Counted from the stretch's first letter, positions 1-9,801 are shown. The stretch is DNA of 64,000 nucleotides from Agrilactobacillus composti DSM 18527 = JCM 14202 (GCF_001436375.1 NZ_AZGA01000057.1:57221-121220); one strand, 5' to 3'. Program-made: numbers and translations. The notes: generated by a model not told the origin, from the letters alone.

Positions 1-2
1 TT

Positions 3-1466
3 TACTCCGGCAACTTTATGGATCAGGTAGAAGTGGATCAATATGACACCACCCGGATTTTAACGGGGATCAATCCAGCAGAATTCGGTTGGACCTTAGC
101 GCCTGAAAAACAATTTCAAACTCCAGAAGCCGTCATGAGTTACAGCCACCAGGGCACCAATCAGCTGAGCCAACAACTGGGGGATCTTTACGCCAAACAT
201 CTGGTGAACCAAAACTTTGCAGCCAAAGAACGGCCAATTCTAGTGAATAACTGGGAAGCCACTCAATTTGACTTCACTGCCGATAAATTGCTGGCCTTTG
301 CCCAATCTGCTAAAAAAATGGGCATCGAAATGTTAGTTTTAGACGATGGTTGGTTCGGTCATCGCGACGATGACACCAGTTCTTTAGGGGATTGGTTCGT
401 CAACGCCAAGAAGTTCCCCCAGGGTTTCAAACACTTAAGCGACAGCGTCCATGACCTAGGTTTGAAATTTGGCCTGTGGTTTGAACCGGAAATGATCTCT
501 AAAGACAGCAATCTCTACAAAACCCATCCCGACTGGCTGATCCATGCCCCGGGCCGCACCAGCAGCCCCGAGCGCCATCAATTTGTCTTGGACATGACCC
601 GCCCAGAAGTGGTGGCCTACTTGTATGACGCCATGGCAAAAATGATTGCCGACAATCACATCGACTACGTGAAGTGGGATATGAACCGCAATATCACGGA
701 AATGTACGGGGCTCAATTGGCCCCTGACCAACAACTGGAATTCCCCCACCGCTATATTTTGGGGGTCTATCGCCTCTACGACAAACTCACCCAAGCCTTC
801 CCAGATGTTTTATTTGAATCCTGTGCTTCCGGGGGCGGCCGCTTTGACCTGGGCATGATGTACTATGCCCCCCAAGCTTGGACCAGCGACAATACTGATG
901 CCGTTGAGCGCTTGAATATTCAATACAGCACTTCCTTTGGCTATCCTCAAGCCATGATGGGAGCCCACGTTTCGGCGGTCCCTAACGACCAAAATGGCCG
1001 GATCACCTCCCTAGCCACTAGAGGGGCCGTGGCCTACTTCGGGGACTTGGGCTATGAGTTAGACATCACCCAATTATCTGAAGCCGACCAAGCTGAAATT
1101 ACCCAACAAGTGACTTTTTACAAGCAATATCGCCACTTATTCCAATTTGGCACCTTCTACCGCCTTCAAAGTCCTTATGAAAATGGCGGCAATGTCATCG
1201 CCTGGCAAGTGGTGGACCAAGCCCAAGATACAGCCATCGCTGCCCGTTATCAATTGCTAAATACCGCCAATGCCCCTTATAGCCGGCTGTATTTCAAGGG
1301 CTTAGATCCCAATAAGCAATATGTTATCAACGATGACACAGCCCACCCACTTTATGGGGATGAGTTGATGTCAGCGGGCTACTTCTTAACAACCCCAGCG
1401 AAATTGGCCACTCAATCCGCCGACTTCAATGCCCAATTGTTCGTGGCCAAGGCCGTTAAGTCCTAG
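3..1466 (+). CDS. Alpha-galactosidase, GH36 (5'-truncated by window edge)
   Basis: The reading frame is open from the first bases of the window, so only the C-terminal about 487 residues are seen; GH36 enzymes of this type are usually about 730 residues. The protein hydrolyses terminal alpha-1,6-galactosides (melibiose, raffinose, stachyose) in the cytoplasm. Visible family motifs are the nucleophile region YVKWDMNR and the acid/base region SCASGGGRFD followed by TSDNTD. The leading YSGNF motif is typical of the central part of the family. A strong terminator follows. The ATG at 18 is internal, not the start. Which symbol applies (melA, rafA or aga) cannot be decided here. Confidence 0.93.
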   Translation, partial: YSGNFMDQVEVDQYDTTRILTGINPAEFGWTLAPEKQFQTPEAVMSYSHQGTNQLSQQLGDLYAKHLVNQNFAAKERPILVNNWEATQFDFTADKLLAFAQSAKKMGIEMLVLDDGWFGHRDDDTSSLGDWFVNAKKFPQGFKHLSDSVHDLGLKFGLWFEPEMISKDSNLYKTHPDWLIHAPGRTSSPERHQFVLDMTRPEVVAYLYDAMAKMIADNHIDYVKWDMNRNITEMYGAQLAPDQQLEFPHRYILGVYRLYDKLTQAFPDVLFESCASGGGRFDLGMMYYAPQAWTSDNTDAVERLNIQYSTSFGYPQAMMGAHVSAVPNDQNGRITSLATRGAVAYFGDLGYELDITQLSEADQAEITQQVTFYKQYRHLFQFGTFYRLQSPYENGGNVIAWQVVDQAQDTAIAARYQLLNTANAPYSRLYFKGLDPNKQYVINDDTAHPLYGDELMSAGYFLTTPAKLATQSADFNAQLFVAKAVKS

Positions 1467-1486
1467 CTAATTTTCAGAAAATCCAT

Positions 1487-1539
1487 AAAAAATACCTGAC
1501 TACCTCGTCATTTTTTGACGGTAGTCAGGTATTTTTTGT
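1487..1539. terminator. Bidirectional rho-independent terminator
   Basis: Long inverted repeat with arms AATACCTGACTACC and GGTAGTCAGGTATT, flanked by A-run and T-run. It lies between the convergent alpha-galactosidase gene and narI, so it can serve both. Confidence 0.85.
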
Positions 1540-1549
1540 AACTGTTTAA

Positions 1550-2239
1550 TTAAATGGTCGGCCGCCGGCGATAAACTAAATAACGGCGGTAAATGTATTG
1601 CCAAGGTAAAGCCAAGGCATGGACCAGGCGGGTATATGGGAAGAAGCCAAAGATGGCTAAGCCACAAACCACATGGATCTTATAGGTCAAAGGCACGCCC
1701 ACCATCAATAAGTAATTGGGCCGGAAATAAAAGAGCTGCCGGGCCCAGATGGCTAAGCTGGTGCGGTAATTGAAATCAGGATTTCTCGGACCGGCCACAA
1801 AAGAAGCCCACATCCCCAAAATAATGATCACCAATAACGCCACGTCCACGATCAAATCACTCATGGAACTGGTGAGGTGGACCCGGATGTCGGAAAAGCG
1901 CCGCCAGGTCAAGATAAAAATCCCCACCAAAGCTAACAGGCCACCCACACCCCCACCAATCAGGGCAAACATATGATACAGTTCATTGGAAATCCCCAAA
2001 GCATCCGTCCAGGATTTCGGGATCAAAACCCCCATGACGTGGCCGAAGAAGACCAAAATGATCCCGATATGAAAGTGAATACTGCCGATCATCAAGCGTT
2101 TTTTCTCTAGCAGTTCACTGGATTTGGCCGTGATGGTCCCGGGATAGAACACAAAACGGATAATGGTCCCAAAGAAAAATGACCCTAGCATCAAGTAAGG
2201 ATAGACGGTCCAAAAGAACCAATCCACAGGATGTGCCAT
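1550..2239 (-). CDS. narI: Respiratory nitrate reductase gamma subunit (cytochrome b)
   Basis: 229 residues with about five membrane helices. NarI carries the two b-type hemes that pass electrons from menaquinol to NarH. Candidate heme ligands are seen in SIHFHIG (His55/57), FFGHVMG (His67), KIHVVCG and RLVHALALP, matching the family pattern of ligand pairs in the second and last helices. It is the last gene of narGHJI; its ATG lies 2 nt after the narJ stop with an AGGTG ribosome site in the narJ end. Function needs externally supplied or synthesised heme. Confidence 0.95.
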   Translation of the reverse strand: MAHPVDWFFWTVYPYLMLGSFFFGTIIRFVFYPGTITAKSSELLEKKRLMIGSIHFHIGIILVFFGHVMGVLIPKSWTDALGISNELYHMFALIGGGVGGLLALVGIFILTWRRFSDIRVHLTSSMSDLIVDVALLVIIILGMWASFVAGPRNPDFNYRTSLAIWARQLFYFRPNYLLMVGVPLTYKIHVVCGLAIFGFFPYTRLVHALALPWQYIYRRYLVYRRRPTI

Positions 2240-2241
2240 TT

Positions 2242-2832
2242 TTACACCTCCGTTTTCGTAATAATCGTCCGGTCAGTCACACATTTAGCCAATTCTTGGC
2301 GGATGATTTTAATCAGGCGAAAATAGGGCTCGTCTTGATAAATTGCCCCATTTTCCAACAGCCGGTAAGTCCCATCTTCTAACACGGAAAACAGCAGTTG
2401 CATGTCCTGGGTGCGCACAGCTGGCTCGTTGGCCCAATCCCCATAGGAGAGGAATTCCAACATCAAGGGCAAATAGTCCGTCAGTTCTTGTTCGGCCGCT
2501 GAAACGCCAAACATCTCATACAACATTTTTAACTTGGCCAAAACTTGGCCCCGCTGTCTAGAATCTTCAAAGCGGTAAAAAGTCATGTATAAGGTGAAGC
2601 GTTTGTTCATTTCAAAGAAATCGCTATAGGTCAGGCGCAGGTCCTCTAAGGATTGTTGTTGAAATTGTTGGATAATACTTTGTACCTCAGCTTTAGCAGC
2701 TGAAGCGCTATACTCCTTTTGAAAATTGGTCAGAAATTCCGGGCTTTGCAGTTCATCTTGGGGATAGTCTAACAAATGGGATAAGTAATAAAAATCCCCT
2801 TTGGTTTGATTCAACACTTTAAAATTAATCAC
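2242..2832 (-). CDS. narJ: Nitrate reductase molybdenum-cofactor assembly chaperone
   Basis: NarJ binds apo-NarG and helps Mo-cofactor insertion before membrane attachment; it is not part of the final enzyme. I place the start at GTG 2832 (protein begins MINFKVLNQTKG, 196 aa). A GGGGGGA ribosome site sits 6 nt upstream, and this gives an 8-nt overlap with the narH stop. The frame is open further upstream to 2919, but that would overlap narH by almost 100 nt. Segments such as LSHLLDYPQDE and YLPLMLEFL fit the TorD/NarJ family. Confidence 0.9.
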   Translation of the reverse strand: MINFKVLNQTKGDFYYLSHLLDYPQDELQSPEFLTNFQKEYSASAAKAEVQSIIQQFQQQSLEDLRLTYSDFFEMNKRFTLYMTFYRFEDSRQRGQVLAKLKMLYEMFGVSAAEQELTDYLPLMLEFLSYGDWANEPAVRTQDMQLLFSVLEDGTYRLLENGAIYQDEPYFRLIKIIRQELAKCVTDRTIITKTEV

Positions 2833-4384
2833 GCCAAATCCCCCCATAAAAGCTTTCTGCATAAATCTCCTCAGAGGTCTTACCGGCCTTAGCGTCGGCA
2901 AACATACTGCCATGGGCACTGGCTAAACTGCAGCCTTTACAGCCTTCATAACCCACGGTGCCCTGGGCTTCATGGGCGGGTACCACTTGTTCTTTGTGGG
3001 ACGTGGGGATCACGAAACGGTCTTCATGCTTGGCAATGGCCAACAGGCGATATAAATCCGTGGCAGTCGTTTCAGTCAAGTTCACTCGGGCCAATTTCTC
3101 GGTATCAAAATCCTTGCCCGCAGTCTTAGCCCGCATGTACAGGCGCATCATGGCTAATTTATACAAAGCAGCTTTGATGACTTCTTGGTTGCCCCCGGTC
3201 AACAGGCTGGCTAAATAGTCCACGGGGATCCGCATTTCATCAATGGCTGGGAAAATCATCTCTGGATTATGCAAGGAGTCCTTACCCTCGAAGTAATTCA
3301 TGATTGGGGATAGAGGTGGCACATACCAAACCATGGGCATGGTACGGTATTCTGGGTGCAATGGGAAGGCGATTTTTTGTTCCACGGCCATTTTATAGAT
3401 GGGACTGTTTTGGGCCGCTTCGATCATGTCGTCAGCAATGCCGGCTTTTTGAGCTTCAGCCACTACTTCAGGATCGTTAGGGTCTAAGAACAAGTCCAAT
3501 TGCCGTTCATACAACTTGGTATCATCTGGTTCTTCCGCAGCTTCTTTCACCCGGTCAGCGTCATATAAAATCACACCGATGTAACGAATCCGGCCCACAC
3601 AGGTTTCAGAACAAACCGTGGGCAAGCCCTCTTCAATTCTAGGATAGCAGAAGGTACATTTTTCAGCCTTGTTGGTTTTCCAGTTGAAGTACACCTTTTT
3701 ATAGGGGCAGCCGGTCATGCAAAAACGCCAGCCCCGGCATTTTTCCTGGTCCACTAACACGATGCCGTCTTCATCCCGTTTGTACATGGCGCCACTGGGA
3801 CAAGAGGACACACAAGGGGCGTTCAAACAGTGCTCACATAACCGGGGCAAATACATCATGAAGGCATTTTCGAAATTGGTTTTGATCTCGGTTTCAATTT
3901 TCTTGATATTGGGATCTTCTTGCATGGTTTCTGTGGAACCGGCAAGATCATCATCCCAGTTGGGGCCCCATTTTAAATCCATGCGTTGGCCGGTGATCTG
4001 GGACTTAGCTCGAGCCACAGGTTGATGTTTTTTAGCAGGGCTAAATAGAGTTTGATAATCATAGGTCCAGGGTTCGTAGTAGTCATTTAATTCCGGCATA
4101 TCGGGGTTGTAAAAAATCTTACCCAAAGCAATTTTATTTAATTTATTACCGGCCACTAATTCCAAATGACCCTTGTCATTTAAATGCCAGCCACCATGAT
4201 AATGGTCTTCGTCCTCCCAACCCCGGGGATAGCCCACGCCGGGTTTGGTTTCCACGTTATTAAACCACATGTATTCTGCCCCAGGCCGATTGGTCCAAGT
4301 ATTTTTACAAGTGACGGAACAAGTATGACAGCCGATACACTTGTCCAGGTTCAAGACCATTGATATTTGTGCTTTAATCCTCAT
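2825..4384 (-). CDS. narH: Respiratory nitrate reductase beta subunit (iron-sulfur)
   Basis: 519 residues. NarH relays electrons from NarI to NarG through one [3Fe-4S] and three [4Fe-4S] clusters. All four cysteine groups are visible: CIGCHTCSVTC near residue 16, CEHCLNAPCVSSCP near 184, CRGWRFCMTGCP near 217 (Trp replaces one Cys, the family signature of the 3Fe cluster) and CTFCYPRIEEGLPTVC near 244. It overlaps narG by 11 nt and narJ by 8 nt, indicating translational coupling in one operon. Confidence 0.96.
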   Translation of the reverse strand: MRIKAQISMVLNLDKCIGCHTCSVTCKNTWTNRPGAEYMWFNNVETKPGVGYPRGWEDEDHYHGGWHLNDKGHLELVAGNKLNKIALGKIFYNPDMPELNDYYEPWTYDYQTLFSPAKKHQPVARAKSQITGQRMDLKWGPNWDDDLAGSTETMQEDPNIKKIETEIKTNFENAFMMYLPRLCEHCLNAPCVSSCPSGAMYKRDEDGIVLVDQEKCRGWRFCMTGCPYKKVYFNWKTNKAEKCTFCYPRIEEGLPTVCSETCVGRIRYIGVILYDADRVKEAAEEPDDTKLYERQLDLFLDPNDPEVVAEAQKAGIADDMIEAAQNSPIYKMAVEQKIAFPLHPEYRTMPMVWYVPPLSPIMNYFEGKDSLHNPEMIFPAIDEMRIPVDYLASLLTGGNQEVIKAALYKLAMMRLYMRAKTAGKDFDTEKLARVNLTETTATDLYRLLAIAKHEDRFVIPTSHKEQVVPAHEAQGTVGYEGCKGCSLASAHGSMFADAKAGKTSEEIYAESFYGGIWRD

Positions 4385-7300
4385 TCCAATTCACCTTCTC
4401 TAATTTGCGTACGTTCACATAAAGATCCCGTTGGTTGCCAATGGGGCCGTAATAGTTAAAGCCGTAACTCAATTGGGCATAGCCCCCCACCATTTGGGTG
4501 GGTTTGATATGGATCTGGGTTGGGGCATTGTGGCTACCGCCCCGATTGCCGGTGATGGTGGACAGGGGTTCTTGAATGTCCATATCCTGGGCATGGTACA
4601 TGTACATGCTGCCCTTTGGCATCCGGTGGCTCACCACGGCTCTGGCGGTGACCACCCCATTACGGTTATAAATTTCCAACCAATCGTTATCCTTGATGCC
4701 TAAGTCCGTGGCATCTTCTGGAGCCAGCCAAACGTTGGGTCCCCCCCGGAATAAGGTCAGCATCTCCAAATTATCTTGATAGGTGGTATGGATATTCCAT
4801 TTCCCATGGGGGGTCATGTAGCGCAGGGTGATTTCTTTGGCATCAGACACCACCACATCCTTTGGTCCCATGACTTGTGGGGGCAAAGTCGGTTTATAGG
4901 TGGTCAGTTGTTCCCCATATTCTTGGAAAATTTCGTGATCCAGATAAAATTGTTGGCGGCCGGTCAAGGTTCTAAAGGGTACCAAAAATTCCGTGTTCAC
5001 GGTAAATGGTGCATACCGCTCTCCGTCGTGCTTGGCACTGGAGAAGATCGGCGTTGGAATCGCCTCTCTAGGTTGCGTAGTGATACTCTGGAAGGTCATT
5101 TTGTCCTCGGTGCGGCCAGCGGCGATTTCACTTAAATCCACGCCGGTATGTTCTGACTCCGCTAACCAGGCTTTTTTGGCCACGGCCCCATTGGAGGCAC
5201 TGGACAGGGTCAAAATGGCATCGGCCACTTTTTTAGCCTGGTCGATCTTGGGGCAGCCTTGATTGATGCCGGCAGCGGTATAGGTGCGATTCATGGCCTT
5301 GAGGCTTTCATACTGCTCAGCCACTGAATAGCTGATGCCATCGGCCCCCACCTTACCCCCGGCATTCGGTCCTAAGGCAATAAACTTGTCATAGACCTGG
5401 GTATAGTCTCTTGGGATCAATTGCAACAGCGGCATGGTTTTGCCGGGTACTGGCGCAACGTCTTTGTCGTACTTCCAGTCTTTGATCTCCCCAAAAGGTT
5501 GGGCCAGTTCTGCAGGGGAATCATGGCCCAGGGGTTGGGTCTTCACATCATATTGGGTCTCGGGTAAGTATTTTTCAGCTAAGGCACTGAATTTCTTGGC
5601 CAGGTTCTTGAAGATATCCCAGTCACTCTTAGATTCCCAGAGCGGATTGATGGCAGCGTTGAAGGGATGGATGAAGGGATGCATATCCGTGCTGGATAAA
5701 TCTTCTTTTTCATACCAAGTGGCCGCCGGCAGGACAATGTCAGAATACATCGGGGTAGACACCATCCGGAAATCCAGGTCCACCACTAAGTCCAACTTGC
5801 CTTCCACAGGATCTTCATGCCACACCATGTCTTGGGGTTTGAACTGGTCGTTGGCCTTGGCCAATAAACCATTTTCCGTCCCCAGCATATGTTTCATCAT
5901 ATATTCTTGGCCCTTGCCGGAACTGGTGAATAAATTAGAGCGCCAAATAAACAGGCCCTTGGGGTTGTTTTCAGCCCGATCAGGATCTTCAATGGCAAAT
6001 TTCAAACTGCCTTGTTTTAATTCGGCAATAATTTTAGCTTTGATTTGGTCAAAATCTTGGGTGTCGTAGTCCTTCACAAAACTTAAAGAACTCCGATCAA
6101 ATTGGGGATAACTTGGCAGCCAGCCTAAGCGGGCGGCCATTTGGTTATAGTCAGCCGGGTGGTCATAGCGATGTTTGGTGGCTTTGACTGGGGACTTTAA
6201 GGCCTTGTTATCCAGTTCATCATATTTCCATTGATCACTGGCAAAATAGAAGAAGGACGTGCCATTTTGCTGACGGGCACCGCCAGCTTGCCAGTCGTTG
6301 GCAAAGGCCACGGTGGCCCAGCCTTCTTGGGGCCGCAATTTTTCTTGCCCCACATAATGGGCCCAGCCGCCGCCGGAAACCCCTTCACAACCGGTCAAGA
6401 GCACCAGGTTGATGATGGCCCGGTAAGTCATGTCACTGTTGAACCAATGGTTGATCCCAGCGCCCATGATCACCATGGATTTACCCCCGCTATCAATGGC
6501 GTTTTGGGCAAATTCCCGGGCGATTTGGACACAAATACTAGCCTTCACACCGGTGACTTTTTCTTGCCAGGCCGGGGTGAAGGGACTATCAGCATCTTGG
6601 GCGTTTTGAGCGGCCAAGTCATCATTCTCAGTTTGGGGCAAGCCATATTGACTGAGCATTAAATCATAAACGGTGGTAACTAAGTGCTCACTGCCATCGG
6701 TAAAAGTCACTGTCTGGGCCTTCAAATGCCGACTTAACACGGCACTGCCCGCATCACTGAAGTATGGGAAATCCGTGACCACCGTGGTATCTGGTGTGTC
6801 CAAGCCAAGTTTAGGATCAATGGTGTTGCCAGCTTTGTCCTTTAAGCGCAGGTTCCAGTCCGTATGGTCTTCCCAACGTTGGCCAATGGTGCCATTGGGA
6901 ACCACGATCTGGTTGGTGGTGGCATCAATGACACAAGTCTTCCAATCCCCATTGGCCACCGGGGTCTTTTCAATATCGCTGATCCGCAAAAAACGCCCCG
7001 CCGTGTAATGGTTGGTGTTGGCGTCACTTTGATCTAAAGTCACCAAGAAAGGTAAATCGGTAAATTGTTTAGCATAGTGGCTGAATTCAGGGGTTTGTTT
7101 CTGCCGGTAGAATTCATCTAAAATTGTATAAGTCATGCCTTGGGCTAACGCGGCATCCGTGCCGGGGTGCGGGGCCAGCCAGTTATCGGCAAATTTCACA
7201 TTTTCAGCGTAATCTGGACTGACGGCCACGACTTTGGTGCCTTTATAACGGGCTTCGGTCATGAAATGGGCATCTGGTGTTCTGGTCAGCGGCACATTAG

Positions 7301-8051
7301 AGCCCCACATGATCAAATACTGGCTGTTATACCAGTCGGCGGATTCTGGGACATCGGTCTGTTCACCCCAGACTTGGGGGGATGCTGGTGGTAAGTCCGC
7401 ATACCAGTCATAGAAACTCAGCATTTCCCCACCCACTAAGGATAAGAAACGGGCCCCGGAGGCATAGCTGATCATGGACATGGCGGGAATTGGCGTGAAG
7501 CCGGCCAAACGATCTGGGCCTTCAGTCTGCACGGTATAAAGCACCATGGTGGCAATTAACTCAAGGGCTTCATCCCAGTGGACCCGGACCAAGCCCCCTT
7601 GACCCCGGGCTTTTTTATAAAGCTGGGTTTTATTGGGGTCAGTGACGATACTGGCCCAGGCTTTGACTAAATCGTCATTATTTTCTTTTTTAGCAGCGGT
7701 CCAAAGTTGCCATAATTTTCCTCGAATATAAGGATACTTGATCCGCACGGGACTGTATTCATACCAGGAAAAACTAGCCCCTCTAGGACAACCCCGAGGT
7801 TCGTACTCCGGAAAATCGGGGCCACAAGTTGGATAGTCCACGGCTTGGTGTTCCCAGGTGATGATGCCTTCTTTGACATAGACGTTCCAGCTGCAAGAGC
7901 CGGTACAGTTCACACCATGAGTGGTGCGAACGACTTTGTCATGGCTCCAGCGCTGGCGGTACAATTTCTCCCAACGCCTAGAATCTGTTTCAAGTTGCGT
8001 GAAGTTACCGTTGAACTTGTCAACACGCTTGAAAAAACGCGCACGTTTCAT
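4374..8051 (-). CDS. narG: Respiratory nitrate reductase alpha subunit (Mo-bisMGD catalytic)
   Basis: 1225 residues, full length for the family. It reduces nitrate to nitrite on the inner face of the membrane. The N-terminal iron-sulfur motif is THGVNCTGSC with EPRGCPRG, and the region YDWYADLPPASPQVWGEQTD contains the conserved aspartate that ligates molybdenum in characterised NarG. There is no twin-arginine signal, as usual for cytoplasmic-facing NarG. First gene of narGHJI; its promoter lies in the 211-nt divergent gap with the Mo-cofactor genes. Confidence 0.97.
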   Translation of the reverse strand: MKRARFFKRVDKFNGNFTQLETDSRRWEKLYRQRWSHDKVVRTTHGVNCTGSCSWNVYVKEGIITWEHQAVDYPTCGPDFPEYEPRGCPRGASFSWYEYSPVRIKYPYIRGKLWQLWTAAKKENNDDLVKAWASIVTDPNKTQLYKKARGQGGLVRVHWDEALELIATMVLYTVQTEGPDRLAGFTPIPAMSMISYASGARFLSLVGGEMLSFYDWYADLPPASPQVWGEQTDVPESADWYNSQYLIMWGSNVPLTRTPDAHFMTEARYKGTKVVAVSPDYAENVKFADNWLAPHPGTDAALAQGMTYTILDEFYRQKQTPEFSHYAKQFTDLPFLVTLDQSDANTNHYTAGRFLRISDIEKTPVANGDWKTCVIDATTNQIVVPNGTIGQRWEDHTDWNLRLKDKAGNTIDPKLGLDTPDTTVVTDFPYFSDAGSAVLSRHLKAQTVTFTDGSEHLVTTVYDLMLSQYGLPQTENDDLAAQNAQDADSPFTPAWQEKVTGVKASICVQIAREFAQNAIDSGGKSMVIMGAGINHWFNSDMTYRAIINLVLLTGCEGVSGGGWAHYVGQEKLRPQEGWATVAFANDWQAGGARQQNGTSFFYFASDQWKYDELDNKALKSPVKATKHRYDHPADYNQMAARLGWLPSYPQFDRSSLSFVKDYDTQDFDQIKAKIIAELKQGSLKFAIEDPDRAENNPKGLFIWRSNLFTSSGKGQEYMMKHMLGTENGLLAKANDQFKPQDMVWHEDPVEGKLDLVVDLDFRMVSTPMYSDIVLPAATWYEKEDLSSTDMHPFIHPFNAAINPLWESKSDWDIFKNLAKKFSALAEKYLPETQYDVKTQPLGHDSPAELAQPFGEIKDWKYDKDVAPVPGKTMPLLQLIPRDYTQVYDKFIALGPNAGGKVGADGISYSVAEQYESLKAMNRTYTAAGINQGCPKIDQAKKVADAILTLSSASNGAVAKKAWLAESEHTGVDLSEIAAGRTEDKMTFQSITTQPREAIPTPIFSSAKHDGERYAPFTVNTEFLVPFRTLTGRQQFYLDHEIFQEYGEQLTTYKPTLPPQVMGPKDVVVSDAKEITLRYMTPHGKWNIHTTYQDNLEMLTLFRGGPNVWLAPEDATDLGIKDNDWLEIYNRNGVVTARAVVSHRMPKGSMYMYHAQDMDIQEPLSTITGNRGGSHNAPTQIHIKPTQMVGGYAQLSYGFNYYGPIGNQRDLYVNVRKLEKVNWNED

Positions 8052-8262
8052 AAAATCGCCCCTTTACATAAAGTTGCGCCGATTGCAGCGCGTTACTTCG
8101 GTTTAAAAAAATTTATTATTTGCAGTTGTTTGAAGGCTAATAATTAATGTAAGATTAAATCTTAAGGAAGTTGTTAGCCTTTTCCCTAATATTAAGATAG
8201 CATTCAGTCTGATATACTTCGATTAGGGAATGACCTAAATAAAATATGGTGAGGTTTATCAC
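8052..8262. promoter_or_regulatory. Divergent narG / moeB control region
   Basis: 211-nt AT-rich gap between the narG start and the Mo-cofactor operon. It contains a perfect inverted repeat, TTCCCTAAT at 8182-8190 and ATTAGGGAA at 8222-8230. It also has a 15-bp palindrome TAAGATTAAATCTTA at 8150-8164, nested in AAGGCTAA (8133-8140) / TTAGCCTT (8174-8181). A TATACT -10 candidate at 8213-8218 serves the plus-strand operon without a good -35, which suggests activator dependence. NreC from 13839 is the obvious regulator (inference). Confidence 0.65.
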
Positions 8263-9324
8263 ATGACTTTACAAACGTCTACAAACCAAGTCAATCGCTA
8301 TGACCGCCAGATGCGCGTCAAACAAATCGGCGCCAGCGGTCAACGCAAAATCAATCACGCTCACATCTTAATTATCGGTGCTGGGGCTTTGGGCAGTTAT
8401 TGTGCCGAACTTTTAGCCCGGGCCGGTATTGGTCAATTAACCATTTTTGACCCGGATGTGGTGAGTTTAACCAACCTCCAACGTCAAACGCTATTTACTG
8501 AAGCCGACGCTGCCGCTGGTGTCTTTAAAGTGGACGCCGTGAAAACCAGCTTAGCGCAAATCAACCACACGACCGCCGTGACGACCTACCCTTATGAACT
8601 GTCGGAAAGTCGTTTTCAAAAAGTCGCCCCCTTTGATCTAGCCATTGATTGCACGGACAACTATGGCGTCCGTGATTTATTAAATCAATTGGCTTTAAAA
8701 TATAAATTTGATTATATCTTCGGTTCCTGTGCCGGGGTCAGTGGCAATGTCATGGCCATCAGCCCCACGACTCATCCCTGTCTCCATTGTCTCTACCCCA
8801 ATCTAGAAGCTTTGAAGCAAACGGACTGTGACCTTTTGGGGGTCAACACCGCCCTCATCCCGCTGGTCAGTGGCTTACAGGTCTCCTTAGCTTTGAAATA
8901 CCTGGTGAATAAGGATTTGGTGGACTTTGACCGACTCATCACCATTGATAACTGGCAAATGAACCAACAAAGTTTCAAAGTCACTAAAGATCCCCACTGT
9001 CCGGCCTGCGGACAACCCCTGACCCGGATCAGCGCTGACTTTGATAATCAGCTCAAAACCTTGTGTGGCACCAACGTCTACGCCATTTATCTGGATAGTA
9101 GTTTAAGTTTAGCTGAGATGACCGAACGCTTAGCCCAACACCAGATCAAAAATGAGGCCAATGCCATTTCTGTCCAATTCCCCTTTAAAAAATTACAATT
9201 AACCTATTTTAAAAACCACAAGTTATTTATCTATGATGCCCCGGATAAGGCCACGGCCAACCAGGGGTATGAACAATTGCTCAACCAACTTCAAATCAAG
9301 AAAGCAGGTGCGGCACATGCTTAA
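8263..9324 (+). CDS. moeB: MoeB/ThiF-family adenylyltransferase with C-terminal extension
   Basis: E1-like enzyme that would adenylate the C-terminal glycine of the small subunit of molybdopterin synthase (MoaD). Seen: RYDRQ near residue 13, the nucleotide-binding GAGALGSY near 44, the IDCTDN motif near 125, and two zinc-binding pairs CLHC and CPAC. After about residue 260 there is a roughly 95-residue tail of unclear identity in the place where some relatives carry a rhodanese domain. Position at the head of the moaB-moeA-mobB-moaC run supports Moco rather than thiamine biosynthesis. The stop overlaps moaB by 8 nt. Confidence 0.85.
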   Translation: MTLQTSTNQVNRYDRQMRVKQIGASGQRKINHAHILIIGAGALGSYCAELLARAGIGQLTIFDPDVVSLTNLQRQTLFTEADAAAGVFKVDAVKTSLAQINHTTAVTTYPYELSESRFQKVAPFDLAIDCTDNYGVRDLLNQLALKYKFDYIFGSCAGVSGNVMAISPTTHPCLHCLYPNLEALKQTDCDLLGVNTALIPLVSGLQVSLALKYLVNKDLVDFDRLITIDNWQMNQQSFKVTKDPHCPACGQPLTRISADFDNQLKTLCGTNVYAIYLDSSLSLAEMTERLAQHQIKNEANAISVQFPFKKLQLTYFKNHKLFIYDAPDKATANQGYEQLLNQLQIKKAGAAHA

Positions 9325-9787
9325 TGCCGCCATCTTAACTGTCAGCGATACCCGTCATTTAAATACGGATAAAAGCGGTCAATTTTTAGCCGACTATTTA
9401 ACCGACCATGACCTGGCCCGCGTCCAGCAACGGTTAGTGGTCACTGATGACATTTTGGAAATTCAACATGGTTTCACCACTTTGGCCTTGACGGACGTAG
9501 ACCTCATTTTAACCAACGGCGGCACGGGTATTGCTAAAAGAGATGTGACCTTAGAAGCTTTGACCCCCTTGTTAGCTGAAGAGATCCCCGGGTTTGGGGA
9601 GTTATTTCGCCAATTGAGCTATGCCGACATTGGCACCCATGCCCTGGCTTCCCGGGCCACGGCGGGCTTTACCCACCGGAATCAATTGACCTTTATCCTC
9701 CCCGGGTCTACCAAAGCCAACCAATTGGCCTTAGAACAAATCATCGTACCAGAATTAGCCCACTTGCTACATGAACGGGCAAAATAA
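9317..9787 (+). CDS. moaB: Molybdopterin adenylyltransferase (MogA/MoaB family)
   Basis: 156 residues from ATG 9317, preceded by an AAGCAGGTG ribosome site inside the moeB end. The open frame extends upstream to 9233, but that is inside moeB. MogA/MoaB proteins adenylate molybdopterin before molybdate insertion by MoeA. Diagnostic motifs are ILTVSDTR near the N-terminus and TNGGTGIAKRDVT near residue 75. It is translationally coupled to moeB and followed 14 nt later by moeA. Confidence 0.9.
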   Translation: MLNAAILTVSDTRHLNTDKSGQFLADYLTDHDLARVQQRLVVTDDILEIQHGFTTLALTDVDLILTNGGTGIAKRDVTLEALTPLLAEEIPGFGELFRQLSYADIGTHALASRATAGFTHRNQLTFILPGSTKANQLALEQIIVPELAHLLHERAK

Positions 9788-9801
9788 AGGAGACTATCAT
9801 C

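Noticed and set aside
2833..2919. Upstream extension of narJ to ATG 2919
   Set aside because: It would overlap narH by almost 100 nt and has no ribosome site, whereas GTG 2832 has a GGGGGGA site and the usual NarJ N-terminus.
4431..7394. Several plus-strand ORFs of 60-211 codons opposite narG
   Set aside because: They follow the codon shadow of narG, have no ribosome sites and no recognisable domains.
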